Source: Sinotaia quadrata
Taxonomy: Eukaryota > Mollusca > Gastropoda > Architaenioglossa > Viviparidae
Reading direction: 5' to 3'
Assembly (NCBI GenBank): GCA_028829895.1
Contig: CM054179.1
Span: 41,991,617 to 42,055,616, forward strand
Length of the DNA stretch: 64,000 bases
Below the pieces are notes generated by a model, which saw only the letters and a list, made by a program, of their open reading frames with translations, was not told the origin of the DNA and searched no databases. Every line of letters begins with the position of its first letter. The first letter of the stretch is position 1. Shown piece by piece: positions 11,301 through 24,267 of this stretch. Made by a program: the position numbers and the translations under genes.

Positions 11301-12299
11301 TGAGTGTGTACATATAAATAATTATTTCGCAAGATATTAATCATTAAAGCCACAATTTCTCTGTAGACATACAGAAAGAAATGGATAGGCACATGCATGT
11401 TAAGGTGTTCCAAAGACAGAATGTGGCAACTCAAAGCAGTTAGCACAGTTACTAGGCGACATTATCATCATTAGTACGTTAATTTAAAAAAAATAAAGAA
11501 ATATAAGAAACCATTTTTAAACAAAGGAAGGAAAAGAAAAGGACCGGTAATGAAATTCTAGAAATAAATAAAATATTAAACAATCTTAAGAAGGAAGGAA
11601 ACAAATGGACGCAAACTAATACATTTAAAGAAAAGATCAGAACGAAAGAATGGAAAGAACAAAAACGTATTTTTCATAACGAAGAAAAAGTACAATCAAA
11701 ACAATAAATTTTAAATAAAATCTAACTGAAATAAAACGCATCTGAGGTCAGAATTAACCAGGCTTCTACTCGCATTTATCAATCCAGGAATCAAGTCACG
11801 TAAGGGAGATAACTGGATTGAAAACGAAATTAATTGGACTGAAGTCGAGATCACGTTCCGAAGACACAGGTCCAAAGGTCATTGATCGAAAGCCGCCTTT
11901 CAATCGTCAGATAGTACCACAATGCCGTGTAATTATAGCGCTTAGTTTTTTCCAGATGTTATTTGGAGAGACGTTGAGAGCACTTGAAGAGACACAAACT
12001 AATAGGGTGGAAAGATTTATCGCGGATGTCACGTGACATTGAGCCAGTTCTAAGAAAATGTAGGGGATGGAGATGGGCCCACGGAAGTCATCGCATTGTA
12101 GTGTAAGATATATTATCTCCAGTTTCCGTCTTCTGGTTATCGAGATATGTGAATCTTTCCGAGTTAATCTTATCTTCTTTGTCCACAATGAGTCTTAGCG
12201 AGGTGATCTTATCTCCTTTGTTCCAAAATGAAGATAATAGAAGATATTTGTAATTTCGAACTGAATAGTTCGGGCCTCGTAACGATTTAAAAATAAAGC
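11301..12299. other. Unassigned stretch
   Basis: A purine-rich section (11500-11720, many aag/gaaa runs) is followed by more mixed sequence to 12300. No convincing exon, RNA or mobile element seen. Confidence 0.4.
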
Positions 12300-12560
12300 A
12301 ATACTCATTGGCAGTTGTGTTTTCTAATCCAAAACAGTGTTTACTGACAGTTATGTTTTTGTAATCCAAAATAGTGTTCACTGACAGTTATGTTTTTCTA
12401 ATCCAAAAGTGTTCACTGACAGTTGTGTTTTCTAATCTAAAACAGTGTTCACTGACAGTTGTGTTTTCTAATCTAAAACAGTGTTCACTGACAGTTATGT
12501 TGTTTTTCTAATCTGAAACAGTGCTCACTCTAAAACAATGCTCACCGACATATGCTTTCT
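12300..12560. repeat. 36-bp minisatellite, about 7 degenerate copies
   Basis: Units of GTTCACTGACAGTTGTGTTT plus tctaatctaaaaca recur at about 36 bp and fade at both ends. Confidence 0.9.
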
Positions 12561-13319
12561 AATCCAAAACATTGCTCCTGACCATGAGTTTTCTAATCTG
12601 ATTTCGATACAAATAACCGTATTATTGTTTTGCCTAAACGATATCACTAAGCCGATGTTTGTCTTGTCAGCGGTGCTATAACCTTCTAATAACTTATCAA
12701 ACCCACAAGCGAGGAGTAGTAGTAATAAAAGCACCTACTGCTTGGATGCCGAGATATGAAAGAGTCGAATAGCCGAATCGATGAGCAATAAATCTCATTC
12801 TGTCTGTTGCTGGATTTCACAGAGCATTTCCAATAATAGTACATCCACTTAATCGAATTTTTAAAAATAGTATATTCAAATGAACACAACAATAATGAAA
12901 TATATGGCTCTATTTCATTGCCACATTTCCCAAATTACATTCTCATCGCATATGCTATTCACAATGTGCGTCGATTTCTTTAGTTTCACGAACAGCTGGT
13001 GTGTATTTACAAATGGATCTTGTAAACGGAATGGAAAACGTGGAAATGAAAGACGTGGATATGAAATTACCTGGAGTACGAAACTCGGCGATATACTTGA
13101 CCTTGCTTACTTGACCTTGCTTACACCATTCAAATAATAAAATTTAGTGTAATAATCTTTATTATAATATTACTCCTTTCTTGTAGCTTTCAAATACCTT
13201 AGTGTAATAATCTTTATTATCATATTACACCTTGCTTAGGGCATTCAAATAGCATAGAATAATGCAATAATCTTACTATGCAATTTCTTTAGAACGGTTT
13301 ACATTGTGGTTATCATAAA
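12561..13319. other. Unassigned, with a short degenerate repeat at 13130-13260
   Basis: AT-rich with no supported gene. The motif CCTTAGTGTAATAATCTTTA recurs two to three times around 13140-13220. Confidence 0.4.
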
Positions 13320-14125
13320 GGAATGTCTTTGGTTTACCTACAAGCATATTTCTTAGCATTTTGCACTTCGTTTATGGTTTGTTATACAAACAATGTCCTT
13401 GGTTTACCATGAATCAATTTCTGAACGTTTTACATTTGGTTTATAGTTTGTTATACAAGGACTCTTTGGTTTACCACGTGAACTACTTCTTACAGTTTAT
13501 AATTGGTATATCATTGCAACTATTACTTACCGTTTACCTACGGTTTATAGTGCAAGCTACTTCTTACTACTTATACATGGTTTATGGTTTTTCATGCAAG
13601 TTAACTTTTTTAACATTTTAAATTGATTTATCATACACGCTGTTTCTCACTGTTCAGCAATAGTTTTATGGTTTTATCATACAAACTATTTCTTACCGTT
13701 TATATTTAATTTATGACCTTCATCTACTGTCTTCAACTAGTCTATATTTAAATTCAAGCAAGCAACTGCTTTGGGATTTAGTATACAAGATGTTTCGTAC
13801 CTTTATAAGTAGTCTATTACAAAGTTTGTACTTGCTGCTTACAACTCTGTTATCATACAAGCTGTCACTTCTAGTTTACAATTGGTTTATCAAACAAGAT
13901 GTCACTTCTAGTTTACAATTGGTTTATCAAACAAGCTGTCACTTCTAGTTTACAATTGGTTTATCAAACAAGCTGTCACTTTTGGTTTACAATAGGTTTA
14001 TCATACAAGCTGTCACTTCTAGTTTACAATTGGTTTATTATACAAGCTGTCATTTCGAGTTTACAATTGGTTTATCATACAAGCTGTCACTTCTAGTTTA
14101 CAATTGGTTTATCATACACGTTATA
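13320..14125. repeat. 37-bp minisatellite, old upstream and homogeneous downstream
   Basis: From about 13850 units of GTTTACAATTGGTTTATCA plus tacaagctgtcacttcta repeat at exactly 37 bp (for example 13875 and 13912). Upstream to 13320 the same theme (ggtttatagtttgttatacaa) is present but diverged. Confidence 0.9.
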
Positions 14126-14842
14126 ACTCCCTGCTCCTAGTGGCGAACTAAATGACTTTCTTTTGTTCTGCGCATTGCTAATGACAGTATCATACAATTA
14201 ATGTCTTAATACTGCTCAGATGTTTGGGATATTCTCTTTTTTTTACTGACAATTGTATCTTATTAACAAAGCCTTGCAACTTCTAAGTGTCCCGATATGT
14301 TGATATTTTATGATCAGCGATTTCTCAGTGCATCATTTCTGTGCGAAATACTGGTGGCGGTATGGTACAAATTACTTTTCTTTCGACAGTTATAGTCTTA
14401 CCAATATTCATTTTCGTCAGTCGTGTTCACTGTCTTTGATCCTAAGATTTTCTCAGAGAATGATTTGCATTCCTCTGCCTTACCTTTTAAGCGTTGGAAC
14501 GGCATGGGCGATAAATCCTACTGTGTAAATATTTACAAGAGCTATTTTTTACACCAGCAGTATTTTCTGCTCTGTCTTTGAACCTTTCTGTGCCTGCAAC
14601 CGTCCCTTTAACAAGTTGTATGCCAGGCAATTTAAATTTTGGAAAGAAACGGTGTACGAAGTAGAGAATACACCTGGAAAGTTTTAATAAGAAACATTTT
14701 CTGGCTTGGAATGAATAATGCGAATTTGGAGAGATGAAGAATAACTTAATTCGAGCCCAAACGCGCTGTCGAGTGAGAACAGGTGTCAGTTGGGAAATTA
14801 TAATCACTAGGTGAGATTGGCATGGTCGCACTTACACTAATA
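14126..14842. other. Unassigned stretch
   Basis: Non-repetitive, with moderate open frames on both strands (72 codons plus, 114 codons minus) but no recognised domain. The minus-strand segment around 14560-14640 has coding-like composition without good splice boundaries. Confidence 0.35.
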
Positions 14843-15330
14843 GTGTGTGTGTGTGTGTGTGTGTGCGTGTGTGTCTTTGATGTGTGTGTCTGTGGTGTGT
14901 GTACGTATGATGTGTGTGATGTCTGTCTGTGATACGTGTCTGTGGTGTGATGATATGGTTGATGTGTGTATATCTGTAATGTGTGTGTCTGTGATGTGTG
15001 TGTATTGTGTGTGATCTCTGTCTGTGATGTGTGTGTACCTGTGGTGTGTGTGTGTGTCTCTGTGGTGTGTCTGTGGTGCGAGTAGCTATGATGTGTGTAC
15101 CTGGTATGTGTGTATCAATAATGTGTGTGCCTGGTATGTGTGTATCAATGATGTGTGTGCCTGGTATGTGTGCCTGGTGTGTGTGTATCTATGATGTGTG
15201 TGTGTCTGTGATGTGTGTATCTATGATGTGTGTGTGTGAGGTCTGGGTGGTGTGTGTGTGTGTGTCTGAATGTGTATGTGATGCGTGTGTGTATGTGTGT
15301 GTGTGTGTGTGAAAGTATAAATGTGTGATT
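14843..15330. repeat. Degenerate (TG)n-rich array
   Basis: TG runs broken by tctgtgatg, tatgatg and cctgg units; around 15110-15180 a roughly 30-bp unit (GTGTGTGCCTGGTATGTGTG) repeats. ORFs here are composition artefacts. Confidence 0.92.
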
Positions 15331-15429
15331 GTGTACGTTTAGCAACTGTAATCAAGCATGAACTTGTGTACATGTGTAAGTAAGTATATAAGTGTGTACA
15401 AATAAGTGTGTGTTGGTAGTGGATGAGAG

Positions 15430-15700
15430 TATACGTTTATTTGAATGTAACTGCATACATGTCTATTGTGTACATGTGCGTGTCTATTGAATACCTGTCT
15501 ATTTGTACATGTATTTATCTATTGTGTACATGTGCGTGTCTATTCGTACATGTATTTATCTATTGTGTACATGTGCGTGTCTATTGTTCACGTGCCCAAT
15601 GCATACGTATCTATAGCATACATGTACATGTCTGTTGTGTAGATGTCTATTGGTGTGTATGTATGTGTGAATATGAATGTGCAAGGTTTGTGTAGCTATT
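15430..15700. repeat. Repeat of about 40 bp (tctattgtgtacatgtgcgtg)
   Basis: GTGTACATGTGCGTGTCTAT recurs at 15467, 15526 and 15567 with variants tcgtacatgtattta between. It probably derives from the adjacent TG-rich array. Confidence 0.8.
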
Positions 15701-15731
15701 TATGAATGTGAAAATACGTGTTTGTGTGTGT

Positions 15732-15732
<1 letters not shown>

Positions 15733-15820
<88 letters not shown>
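15733..15820. repeat. (AG)n microsatellite
   Basis: About 44 uninterrupted AG dinucleotides. Confidence 0.98.
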
Positions 15821-15821
<1 letters not shown>

Positions 15822-17190
15822 CTTCTGTGTTTGTGAACATGAGTGTGCAAGGCATGTGTCCCTGCATAAGCGTGTTTGTGTACACGCACACAGTGTGAAC
15901 CTTGCTAACGAGTGTATGTGTGTCCGTGCGTGTGTGGTGAAGCGTATTGCAATGATGCGTGCGTGCATTTTCATGAGCTCTTTCGCACGCGCCTTAATGA
16001 CTTGCAGACAAAACCTATCAGCCAAAGACGATCCTGGCAGCTTACACAGTCTAAGTATTGTTTCCAGAGTAGTGACACTTGTTCCAGTAAACACCTCTAG
16101 CCCATCCAAGCCTCTCGATTCCAGAAGTCACCTGTCCAGGTACGAGTGATGGCAGGGATGCGCACATCTTTGCAGGTGCAACTGTTCAGTGTCTAACATA
16201 GACGAAAACACTTCACGCCAAAAGGCGCGGCTACCGTTCCTTCCACTGAAGCAACGCTGTGTATTTTAGCAGACAGTTACAATCTGCAGTGCTCGGCAGG
16301 CTTTCTTAAATAACGCTTCTTCAAGAAAGAATGTATTTTATTTATTTTATATGATTCTCTCGTTCTTGTAAATGCTCAAGGAAAGATTCGATGATGAGTG
16401 GGTGGAGGGTTGAAGAGATAGCGTGGGAACAAGATCTGATAAAGGGAGGTGGACGTCAAATTGACTTTGAGATAATTTCATTACTTAAAGAAATGATTTA
16501 TGTTTGTCATTAACGTATCAGTTATTGCATTAATATCAATCATTACTTTTGATAAGCTCGATAAAAGTCGACTACCAAATTCATAGGATATCTAACTTTC
16601 TTGTATTGTTCGAACTCAAAATACGTTTCATACAGTTATGCGTTGTCAAAAAGGAGATAATAAATAGATTAGTGCAACAAGACAAATAAATGATTTTAAT
16701 AACAAATTTAAGTGATTTGTTTCCCTTTAACGTTTGTTTCTATCTTCCTCTGATTTCATGATGAGTGCATGCCTATGAGGGTAAAAAAAATATTTGAAAT
16801 GAGTTATTTACCTTTTTGGTTTGGGAGGCTGAAGACGTTAGAGGTTTGTGTGCTGCACTGTAAAACGTCAGTTAGTATTTTCTTAATTTTTGTTTTCAAA
16901 TGTTAAAGTGCGCACTGACACGGAATATCAAACACTGATTCATTTTGCTGTTACTTGCAATGACATTCACAAACTGTAAATATTAAAGTCATTGTATTAA
17001 TGTATTTGCTCTTCGCCTTTTAAATGATGCTATCCTAAGGGAAGTAATTCTAAAAGTGTATGTTGTGTCATCAGAGTTCCTTCTGACGTCAATATTTTAG
17101 TCAGGTCCCTTTGATTATGACTTAAGCGTGATATGTATAATGTGAGTATGGTCGTGATTGTAACGTGCAATGCTGGTTATGGTGATGATG

Positions 17191-17193
<3 letters not shown>
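15821..17193. other. Unassigned; GC-richer island at 15950-16260
   Basis: Between 15950 and 16260 composition is near balanced and the minus strand reads an open, helix-like peptide (LEVFTGTSVTTLETILRL, then CKLPGSSLADRFCL). No in-frame ATG begins it and the best acceptor gives an immediate stop, so it is not called as an exon. The rest, to 17190, is AT-rich with no feature seen. Confidence 0.35.
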
Positions 17194-17253
<60 letters not shown>

Positions 17254-17297
17254 ACACACACACATACACATACACACACACACGCACACACACACAT
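17194..17297. repeat. (CA)n microsatellite
   Basis: About 50 CA units with a few TA and CG interruptions. Confidence 0.98.
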
Positions 17298-17924
17298 AGT
17301 GATCGAGAATCTTAATTTATCGTTATTAATAATTTTCCCACAAGACCAACCTGTCTCTCACTTGGTGGATTATAAGAGTGTCGTACAACTCTACTCCTTA
17401 CACAATAACAAGAGAGACGTTTTATATCGCATAATGTTCTGCATGTGGAAAGGTCTTACTAAAGGAGTAATAAAATTCCGTTTTTATTAATATTTAACGA
17501 GTCCCCACCCACCCACTATTACTCCAACATAGGTTTTAATATATAAGCATATTCTTTACTTGAGTTGTTTACTCCGACTCTGACACCATAATACCATCAT
17601 AAGCAGTGCTCAAGGTAGGGTCACTTTAACACTGGCAACAAATAATAATTATTAAGTTTAGAAATAGGGAAATATATATATAGGCCACCATGAGATTTTT
17701 ATACAGCTTCACACAGAGGTAAGGTAAAAATAAAAAAAAGCTATGTTGCCTTATTTATTAGACAACGGTCGTTGTTCCTGCGTGCCGGCACTGCCCTTCC
17801 CCAAATTTTTTTTAAAATACGCATTCATTAGAAGCATCAGAGGGGGGAAACTCGGCAATTATCTGAAAGCAGAATTTGAAAGAACAAAGAAATTTCTTTC
17901 AAGAGACTAACAAGTGTAACAAAG
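17298..17924. other. Unassigned stretch
   Basis: AT-rich, non-repetitive. No gene, RNA or element recognised. Confidence 0.4.
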
Positions 17925-18470
17925 ATTCAATGCAGACGAGTTGTGATATTTAGTATAAAGGCGAGTTGTGATATTTAGTTTAAAGGCGAGTTGTGATATT
18001 TAGTATAAAGGCGAGTTGTGAAAGTGAGTTTAAAGGTGAGCTATGACATTTAGTAAAACGGTGAGCTATGATAGTAAAACGGTGAGCTATGACATTTAGT
18101 AAAACGGTGATCTATGACAGTTGGTAAAACGGTGAGTTATGATAGTAAAACGGTGAGCTATGACAGCAAAAGGGTGAGCTATGATTATTTAATTATTTAA
18201 ATTATTTATGGTGAGCTAGATTATTTAAATGGTGAGTTATGACTGTTAGTAAAACGGTGAGCTGTGACAGTTAGCAAAAGGATGAGCAATGACTGTTATT
18301 AAAATGGTGAGTTAGATTATTTAAATGGTGAGTTATGACTGTTAGTAAAATGGTGAGCTATGACAATATAAAGGCAAGCAATGATAGCATAAAGGCGAGA
18401 GCGAGGAATGATAATATAAAGTTGAGCTATGATATTATAAAGGCGAGCTTTGATAATTATTATAAATTCA
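17925..18470. repeat. Repeat of about 24-26 bp (ggtgagctatgacatttagtaaaac)
   Basis: Over 20 diverged units around GGTGAGCTATGACA and TTAGTAAAAC. Every unit carries GGTGAGC or GGTGAGT on the plus strand, another donor-like motif. Confidence 0.88.
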
Positions 18471-18609
18471 AGCATTGTGATAAGTTCAATTAAGAAATTA
18501 TGACGACCTAACCAAGAACTCGTGACCTTGAAAGCAAGCAATCTAAGGCTAGCAAAATATTACAGAGTTACAGAGTTACAGAGTTACAGAGTTTTATTTT
18601 AAAGGCATG

Positions 18610-19620
18610 AAACAGTTTGCCTTGCAGTATATAAACATAGCTGATAGTGTGCTATAGCAGCTTAATTTGCAATATATAGAGAGAACTGATAATTTACTGT
18701 CAGCTTACTTGGCAATATACAGACATAGCTGATAATAAACTATAGCAGTTTAATTTGCAATATATAGACATAACTGATAAAGTACTATTAACAGCTTATT
18801 TTACAATATCAAGACGTAGCTGATATTGTACTATAGCTTCTTAAATTGCAATATTTAGACATAGCTGATATTGTACTATAACAACATACTTTTCAATATA
18901 TAGACATAGCTGATAATGTATTATAGCAATTTATAGACATATCTGATAAAGTACTGTAAGAGCTGACTTTGCAAACTTAGACATAGCTGATATTTTACTA
19001 TAGCAGCTTACTTTGCAATAAACAGACATACATGATATTGTATTGTAACAGCTATCTTTGTAATGTAAGAACATAGCTGGTAATGTATTATAGCAGCTTT
19101 CTATGCTATATATAGATATAACTGATAATATGCTATAGCACCTTAATTCGCAATATATAGACGTAACTGTTATGTACTAAACCAACTGGCATTGCAATAT
19201 ATATATATACATTGCTGATGTTGTACTATAACAGTTTTCATTGCAATATATAGACATAAATGATATTATTCTATAGCAGCTTACTTTGCAATATATAGAC
19301 ATTGCTGATAATGTACTGTAATAGCTTGCTTTGCAATATACAGACATAGCTAACAATGTACTATAGCAGCTTACTTGGCAATACATAGACATAGATTATA
19401 TTGTAATTTAGCTGTTTACTTTGCAATATGTAGACATAGCTGTAATATATAAAACAGTTTATTTTGCAATATATAGATATAGCTGATATTGTAGTATAGC
19501 AGCTTACTTTGCAATATATACATGTACATTAGCAGCTTACTTTGCAATACATAAACATACATGATATTCTACTATAACAGCTTGCTTTGCAATATAAGGA
19601 CATACCTGGTAATGTACTGT
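18610..19620. repeat. Degenerate minisatellite of about 45-60 bp, ~20 copies
   Basis: Units combine TTTGCAATATATAGACATAG, ctgataatgtactatag and cagctta. Unit lengths drift and internal deletions are common, so this is an old array. Confidence 0.9.
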
Positions 19621-19624
19621 ATTG

Positions 19625-19890
19625 ATTGTAGCGTGCAATATTAATTACATTTGGCACTTGTAAAGCTCAGTATTGATTATATCGTGCAATATTAATTACA
19701 TTTGATGCTTGTAAAGCTCAATATTAATTGTAGCGTGCAATATTAACTACAGTTGGCACTTGTAAAGCTCAATACTAATTGTAGCGTGCAATATTAACTA
19801 CATTTGGCACTTGTAAAGCTCAATATTAATTGTAGCGTGCAATATTAACTACATTTGGCACTTGTAAAGCTCAATATTGATTATAAGGCG
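19625..19890. repeat. 51-bp minisatellite, 5 copies
   Basis: TGTAGCGTGCAATATTAACT, then acatttggcacttgtaaagc and tcaatattaat. It abuts the array on its left without a spacer. Confidence 0.9.
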
Positions 19891-19944
19891 CAGTATTGGT
19901 CTGATTTGGTGAGTGTAACGTGTGCTGTTGAGTAGAAAGGGTAA

Positions 19945-21060
19945 TTATAGCGTTAGGTATTGATTAGAGTTGATGATTGTAATTTGCAGTATTGATTAGA
20001 GTTGATGATTGTAATTTGCAGTATTGATTAGAGTTGATGATTGTAATTTGCAGTGTTGATTAGAGTTGATGATTGTAATTTGCAGTATTAATTAGAGTTG
20101 ATGATTGTAATTTGCAGTGTTGATTAGAGTTGATGATTGTAATTTGCAGTATTAATTAGAGTTGATGATTGTAATTTGCAGTGTTGATTAGAGTTGATGA
20201 TTGTAATTTGCAGTATTAATTAGAGTTGATGATTGTAATTTGCAGTGTTGATTAGAGTTGGTGATGTAGTGTTCAGTGTTATTAGGGTTGGTGATTGTAA
20301 TTTGCAGTATTAATTAGAGTTGATGATTGTAATTTGCAGTATTAATTAGAGTTGATGATTGTAATTTGCAGTGTTGATTAGAGTTGATGATTGTAATTTG
20401 CAGTGTTGATTAGACTTGATGATTGTAATTTGCAGTGTTGATTAGAGTTGATGATTGTAATTTGCAGTGTTGATTAGACTTGATGATTGTAATTTGCAGT
20501 GTTGATTAGAGTTGATGATTGTAATTTGCAGTGTTGATTAGAGTTGATGATTGTAATTTGCAGTGTTGATTAGAGTTGATGATTGTAATTTGCAGTGTTG
20601 ATTAGAGTTGATGATTGTAATTTGCAGTGTTGATTAGAGTTGGTGATGTAGTGTTCAGTGTTATTAGGGTTGGTGATTGTAATTTGCAGTGTTGATTAGA
20701 CTTGATGATTGTAATTTGCAGTGTTGATTAGAGTTGGTGATGTAGTGTTCAGTGTTGTTAGGGTTGGTGATGTAGTGTTCAGTGTTGTTAGGGTTGGTGA
20801 TGTAGTGTTCAGTGTTATTAGGGTTGATGATTGTAATTTGCAGTGTTGATTAGAGTTGGTGATGTAGTGTGCAAAGTTGATTAGAGCTGATGATAGTAAT
20901 TTGCAGTGTTCATTGGATGTAGTGATTGAATGTAACGTGCATTATTGATTGAAGCTGGTGATTGTAATTTGCGCTATTGATTAGAGTTGGTGATTGTAAT
21001 TTGCAGTGTTCGTTGGATGTGGTGAATGTGTGTAACGTGCATTATTGATTAGTGGATGTG
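19945..21060. repeat. 32-bp minisatellite, about 33 copies with two unit types
   Basis: The main unit GATTGTAATTTGCAGTGTTG plus attagagttgat is 32 bp. A second type (GTTGGTGATGTAGTGTTCAG, about 31 bp) is interspersed at 20255, 20640 and 20735-20810. Blocks of several main units alternate with the variant, indicating higher-order segmental duplication within the array. Confidence 0.95.
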
Positions 21061-21494
21061 ATTGTAATTTAAACCCCAGATTGACATTTAATAGTATTGT
21101 ATAATTTTCCGTTTTATAAATAAGAAAACATTTTTGCTGCTTAAGAAACTTTTCAGGGGTACTTGAGCTAATGTACAGATCATGAAGAGGTGTTGTGAGT
21201 GATTCCAGAAACAACCTTCACAAGGGATTAGAAGGCAGTTTCCTAATTTGATAGTCCGCATGTGTATGGCTATAGGCTATGTGGTCAACAAACAACAATT
21301 TATCTCACAATTAATGCACGTCACGTCACGTCACGTGCCATTTGCTTTTACTTCAGGTGAATTCAGCGACATTGAATATAGAGTTATAGACCTTTGTTCC
21401 CAATGCAAAATCACCAAAGCAAAATAAACGTACGATTGTGTTTGTTTCTCGAGCAGAAAGGTTAATTACACTTTCGTTACCACAAACACATCTA
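21061..21494. other. Unassigned; short (ACGTC)n run at 21317-21337
   Basis: No gene recognised. A CACGTCACGTCACGTCACGT run gives clustered ACGT cores. Confidence 0.4.
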
Positions 21495-21935
21495 ACGACT
21501 CTTTAAATGAAAGATAATTACACTTTACTTACCACAAGCACATCTAACAACTCTTTAAAGGAAAGATAATTACACTTTACTTACCACAAGCACGACTAAC
21601 AACTCTTTAAAGGAAAGATAATTACACTTTACTTACCACAAGCACGACTAACAACTCTTTAAAGGAAAGATAATTACACTTTACTTACCACAAGCACGAC
21701 TAACAACTCTTTAAAGGAAAGACAATTACACTTTACTTACCACAAGCACGACTAACAACTCTTTAAAGGAAAGACAATTACACTTTACTTACCACAAGCA
21801 CGACTAACAACTCTTTAAAGGAAAGATAATTATACTTTACTTACCACAAGCACGACTAACAACTCTTTAAAGGAAAGATAATTACACTTTACTTACCACA
21901 AGCACATCTAACAACTCTTTAAAGGAAAGATAATT
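21495..21935. repeat. 52-bp minisatellite, about 8 copies
   Basis: CTCTTTAAAGGAAAGATAAT, tacactttacttaccacaag and cacgactaacaa make an exact 52-bp unit (21499, 21551, 21603 and so on). On the minus strand each unit reads CTTGTGGTAAGTAAAG, a near-perfect 5' splice-site consensus. Confidence 0.96.
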
Positions 21936-22649
21936 CAATTTATGATCGAGGAGCAACACACCATGACAACAAAGTTACGTCATCCAGGGCTAAAGTGTGG
22001 TGATATTCGCGTTTCTTTCAATTTGCTGAGACACCCATCACTGTGTTAATTGAGTTTGACTTTAAAGCTTTCGTAAAATGAGTGCTTTGAGCATACCCAT
22101 CAAGTCTCCGAAATCGGAACTCGACTCGCTCAAAATGCATTGCTGTTCTTTAAGTCGAGCAAATGCAGACAGGCTCCTACATTCACATTCCGAGAACTTC
22201 GGGTGACGTCAGTAGCATGACGAGCACGAATTAATCTTTAGAGATTTTGTGCTTACTTTTGTTTCTTTATTGATTGTGTGTCTAAAAAAAAAATAATAAT
22301 AAACTGTTGTACCTTTAGAAAAGAAGTCAGTGAGGTAAGAAATTATAAGCAGGAACATTAACTCTATACTAAATAGAGTTAGTTATAATTGAGTAATTTC
22401 AAAGTAAAACAACACCTCGCGGCTGTGTTTTATTGCTGAAAGTAATTTCAGGCGTGTATATATAGGTGGTGCTGGTGGGATGAGGGGGGAGAGTGGGTGG
22501 AAATTTTTACAACATTCGTATATGATCTTCCTAATAGAAAACGTGTGTACAATTACGTTGTATGGGTCTGTTGCTACGTTATCAAAACGAGGGGATAAAA
22601 AAGAAATTTCGTCCTCAGAGAAGCATAGGGCATCTACGCTCATCAAAGT
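21936..22649. other. Unassigned; short 42-codon frame at 22078
   Basis: At 22078 the plus strand has an ATG frame of 42 codons (MSALSIPIKSPKSELDSLKM and onward) in GC-balanced, non-repetitive sequence, followed by a TGACGTCA palindrome at about 22204. No homology recognised and no splice support, so it is not called a gene. Confidence 0.3.
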
Positions 22650-22916
22650 TCTGCTATGTTAGCCCGAGACCTGTGGGTTCTACTATGTTAGCCCGAGACC
22701 CGTGGGTTGTGCTATGTTAGCCCGAGACCTGTGGCTTCTGCTATGTTAGCCCGAGACCCGTGGGTTCTGCTATGTTAGCCCGAGACCTGTGGGATCTACT
22801 ATGTTAGCCCGAGACCCGTGTGTTCTGCTATGTTAGCCCGAGACCCGTGTGTTCTGCTATGTTAGCCCGAGACCCGTGTGTTCTGCTATGTTAGCCCGAG
22901 ACCTGTGGGTTCTACG
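22650..22916. repeat. 29-bp minisatellite, 9 copies
   Basis: TGCTATGTTAGCCCGAGACC plus cgtgggttc repeats every 29 bp from 22655. It is notably GC-richer than its surroundings. Confidence 0.96.
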
Positions 22917-23406
22917 TAGCGGCTTACTTTAGGGTAGGCCGTAGGTGCTTGTGTGCCTTGACCACTGTGCGCCAATGTCAGCAAAATGCTTGTGATTACG
23001 GTATCATCATGAAGCGTGACCAGTTGTAAATCATGATATTTTGAAAGATGGTGAGAAATTTTACTTTTTCAATGCACTGAAACTAATGGCATTTCTAAAG
23101 TATAAGCCTTTTTCTCGTACAGACAATTTTGTTAAAGCATAATTCTCGAGAGGAAACACAGTTAAACTGCAAAGTATTGAATAGCAGCCATTAAATAGAA
23201 ATTAATTAAATGATATTGCTCTGAAACAAGGAAAGAACATTTCGAATAAATAGCCTATTTCAAACAACATTTACCGGAAGTACACGGGAACAAAATGGCG
23301 GTGAAACATTTATGGAAAGAAATGCGAGAAAATTAAATAAACTACAAGTATTTCGTTTTAAATGTCTGAACCACGAAAGACAAATACGAAAAATACGAAC
23401 ATTATG

Positions 23407-23412
<6 letters not shown>
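22917..23412. other. Unassigned stretch
   Basis: No gene, RNA or element recognised in about 500 bases. Confidence 0.45.
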
Positions 23413-23474
<62 letters not shown>

Positions 23475-23525
23475 ACACACAACACACACACACACACAAC
23501 ACACACACACACACAACACACACAC

Positions 23526-23583
<58 letters not shown>

Positions 23584-23592
23584 CTCTCTCTC
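23413..23592. repeat. (CA)n with AACACAC interruptions, then (CT)n
   Basis: Long CA run with regularly spaced extra A bases, ending in tctctctctctc. Confidence 0.98.
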
Positions 23593-24051
23593 CTGAAATT
23601 ACTAGTAGGCTTTGTGCTTCGATAGTCTTAGCCGTATGTATTATTATTATTCTAAAATCCTGAATAATTCTCCTATAAACGTAGTTTGTTATGCTCTTTC
23701 AGACATTGTTTTAAAGGGCGCATATAAGCTTCTACCTACCTTTTCAATGTAATGGAGCTCATGTGTAGATTAACAGTACAAAATACACAGAGGATAACAA
23801 TCGCGATATGGCGACATTTTCGGAAGATTCCCAGTTGTTTTTATCGTACTCCTAGTCCCACTGTTTCTCTTATGCCCAGCCCCAGTGTTACTCTTATGCC
23901 AAGTTCCACTGTTCCTCTTACTCTCAGTTTCATTGTGTCTTCAAATCTTTCCCTCTTTATTAACTTTCTCTCTTCTAAGCCTGTTTACTAATACAACACA
24001 CCAACTATTTCAACCCAATAATCTAATCTTTTACAAGCTATATGTAAAAAG

Positions 24052-24054
<3 letters not shown>

Positions 24055-24132
<78 letters not shown>
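24055..24132. repeat. (CT)n microsatellite
   Basis: About 38 CT units. Just upstream (23845-23930) is a short degenerate 27-bp repeat around CCCACTGTTTCTCTTATGCC. Confidence 0.98.
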
Positions 24133-24139
<7 letters not shown>

Positions 24140-24267
24140 TCTAACGTCTTTTTTCTAACTGCCCATTAAACCGTAATACTCCATTACATGTTCCATGAGT
24201 GTAATTAATAGCACAGAACAATAACTGCTGCTTACTTATGACGTCCAAAACAAAACAAGTATAGCCA

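Noticed and set aside
15990..16109. Minus-strand coding-like peptide LEVFTGTSVTTLETILRL
   Set aside because: No ATG, and the plausible acceptor places TGA at the exon start in that frame; kept only as an unassigned island.
22204..22211. TGACGTCA cAMP-response-like palindrome (also near 17084, 35536, 55937, 62857)
   Set aside because: Short motif expected several times by chance in 64 kb; no promoter context.
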